From Archivesica marissinica (Eukaryota; Mollusca; Bivalvia; Venerida; Vesicomyidae), in NCBI GenBank assembly GCA_014843695.1, contig CM026401.1, positions 31,720,067-31,784,066 of the forward strand: DNA of 64,000 nt. Reading direction: 5' to 3'. Position 1 is the stretch's first letter; each line of letters opens with the position of its first letter. The notes under the pieces are model-generated. The model worked only from the letters and a program-made list of their open reading frames with translations, had not been told where the DNA came from and did not search any database. This document shows, one piece after another, positions 63,117 to 64,000 of the stretch. A program made the translations under genes and the position numbers.

Positions 63117-64000
63117 TAAATACTTATTGCCATTGGTACTTATTGCCAACCCGCCTCGGCCATCGGTACTTATTGCCAACCCTCCTCGGCCATTGGTACT
63201 TATTGCCAACCCCCCTCGGCCATTGGTACTTATTGCCATCGGTACTTATTGCCATCGGTACTTATTGTCATCGGTACTTATTGCCATTGGTACTTATTGT
63301 CAACCCTCCTCGGCCATCGGTACTTATTGCCTTCGGTACTTATTGCCAACCCCCCTCGGCCATTGGTACTTATTGCCTTCGGTACTTATTGTCAACCCAC
63401 CTCGGCCATCGGTACTTATTGCCATTAGTACTTATTGCCAACCCTCCTCGGCCATCGGTACTTATTGCCATCGGTACTTATTGCCATTGGTACTTATTGC
63501 CAACCCTCCTCGGCCATCGGTACTTATTGCCAACCCTCCTCGGCCATCGGTACTTATTGCCATTGGTACTTATTGCCAACCCCTCGGCCATCGGTACTTA
63601 TTGCCAACCTCCTCGGCATCGGTACTTATTGCCATCGGTACTTTTGCCATTGGTACTTATTGCCAACCCTCCTCGGCCATCGGTACTTATTGCCATCGTA
63701 CTTATTGCCATTGGTACTTATTGCCATTGGTACTTATTGCCAACCCGCCTCGGCCATCGGTACTTATTGCCAACCCTCCTCGGCCATCGGTACTTATTGC
63801 CAACCCCCCTCGGCCATTGGTACTTATTGCCATCGGTACTTATTGTCATTGGTTCTTATTGCCATCGGTACTTATTGCCATCGGTACTTATTGCCATCGG
63901 TACTTATTGCCATCGGTACTTATTGTCATTGGTACTTATTGCCATCGGTACTTATTGCCATCGGTACTTATTGCCATCGGTACTTATTGCCATCGGTACT
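63117..64000. repeat. composite 16-bp / 30-bp tandem array, open at the right edge
   Basis: Two monomers are interspersed: a 16-bp form (cttattgccatcggta or ...ttggta) and a 30-bp form that carries an extra aaccctcctcggcc. The 30-bp form dominates the middle and the 16-bp form the end (63820-64000). The first copy starts directly at the LINE tail (aaatacttattgcc). Confidence 0.95.

Larger units (their letters stand above)
58314..63120 (+). mobile_element. nearly full-length I-group LINE (non-LTR retrotransposon), defective
   Basis: Element of about 4.8 kb with a short 5' leader, ORF1 (nucleic-acid binding, CCHC knuckles), ORF2 (endonuclease, RT, RNase H, terminal CCHC), a 3' UTR with a stem-loop, and an (AAAT)n-type tail (attaaataaataaata). 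The presence of RNase H together with three ORF1 knuckles fits the I group (I, Nimb and relatives) better than Jockey or CR1. The 5' boundary is inferred from the break in a host repeat at 58313. The copy cannot be autonomous: part of the endonuclease is deleted and single-base frameshifts occur at three A runs. The tail abuts the 16/30-bp array directly. Confidence 0.9.

Noticed and set aside
1..64000. CRISPR array
   Set aside because: Repeats are directly contiguous without unique spacers, no cas genes, and the sequence is eukaryotic.

Overview
The window looks like a piece of an AT-rich animal genome, most likely a mollusc or another lophotrochozoan. The evidence is eukaryotic: an exon of an SLC2A/GLUT sugar transporter with a clean splice acceptor, several tRNA-derived SINEs (one with what looks like a Meta-type central domain, another of the 'gtcgcaccaac...gtcatatggcgac' kind I associate with molluscs), TIR elements, and non-LTR retrotransposons of three different types. 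There is no sign of bacterial operons, CRISPR or phage. By my own count roughly three quarters of the known bases are tandem repeats, in about 20 unrelated arrays with monomers of 16 to 91 bp.

Layout. 1-520: 18-bp array. 570-1072: TIR (MITE-like) element. 2014-9279: 32-bp array (about 227 copies). 9267-9590: remnant of a LINE reverse transcriptase on the minus strand. 9579-23306: 41-bp array (about 335 copies) with higher-order duplications. 23307-24306: exactly 1000 N. 24307-37800: 36-bp array (about 375 copies). 37.9-42.1 kb: SINEs, TIR elements and small arrays. 42139-42490: L1/Tx1-like RT remnant, running into a 20-bp array (to 43600). 43845-48110: 29-bp array, ended by a SINE. 48370-48543: terminal GLUT exon (minus). 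48513-49715: 43-bp array. 50.0-52.75 kb: 19-, 33- and 91-bp arrays. 53.5-55.4 kb: two possible exons on either side of a 22-bp array. 55.4-58.3 kb: mostly single-copy sequence with SINE and TIR elements and a 37-bp array. 58314-63120: nearly full-length I-group LINE with RNase H, defective. 63117-64000: composite 16/30-bp array running off the window.

The most interesting pattern is where the arrays begin. At several places the edge monomer of an array is continuous with recognisable coding sequence. The 32-bp array continues the RT reading frame through its Y-L-G motif, and the 41-bp array probably starts in the same RT about 300 bp upstream in the gene. The 43-bp array is an amplified copy of the GLUT splice acceptor plus the first codons of the exon, and the 29-bp array resembles the last codons and stop of the same exon. 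Many monomers also carry a perfect 8-12 bp palindrome. Together these suggest arrays that grow outward from short local seeds until only islands of 170-300 bp of the original sequence remain. The enormous open frames inside the arrays are a by-product of monomer length and composition, not genes.
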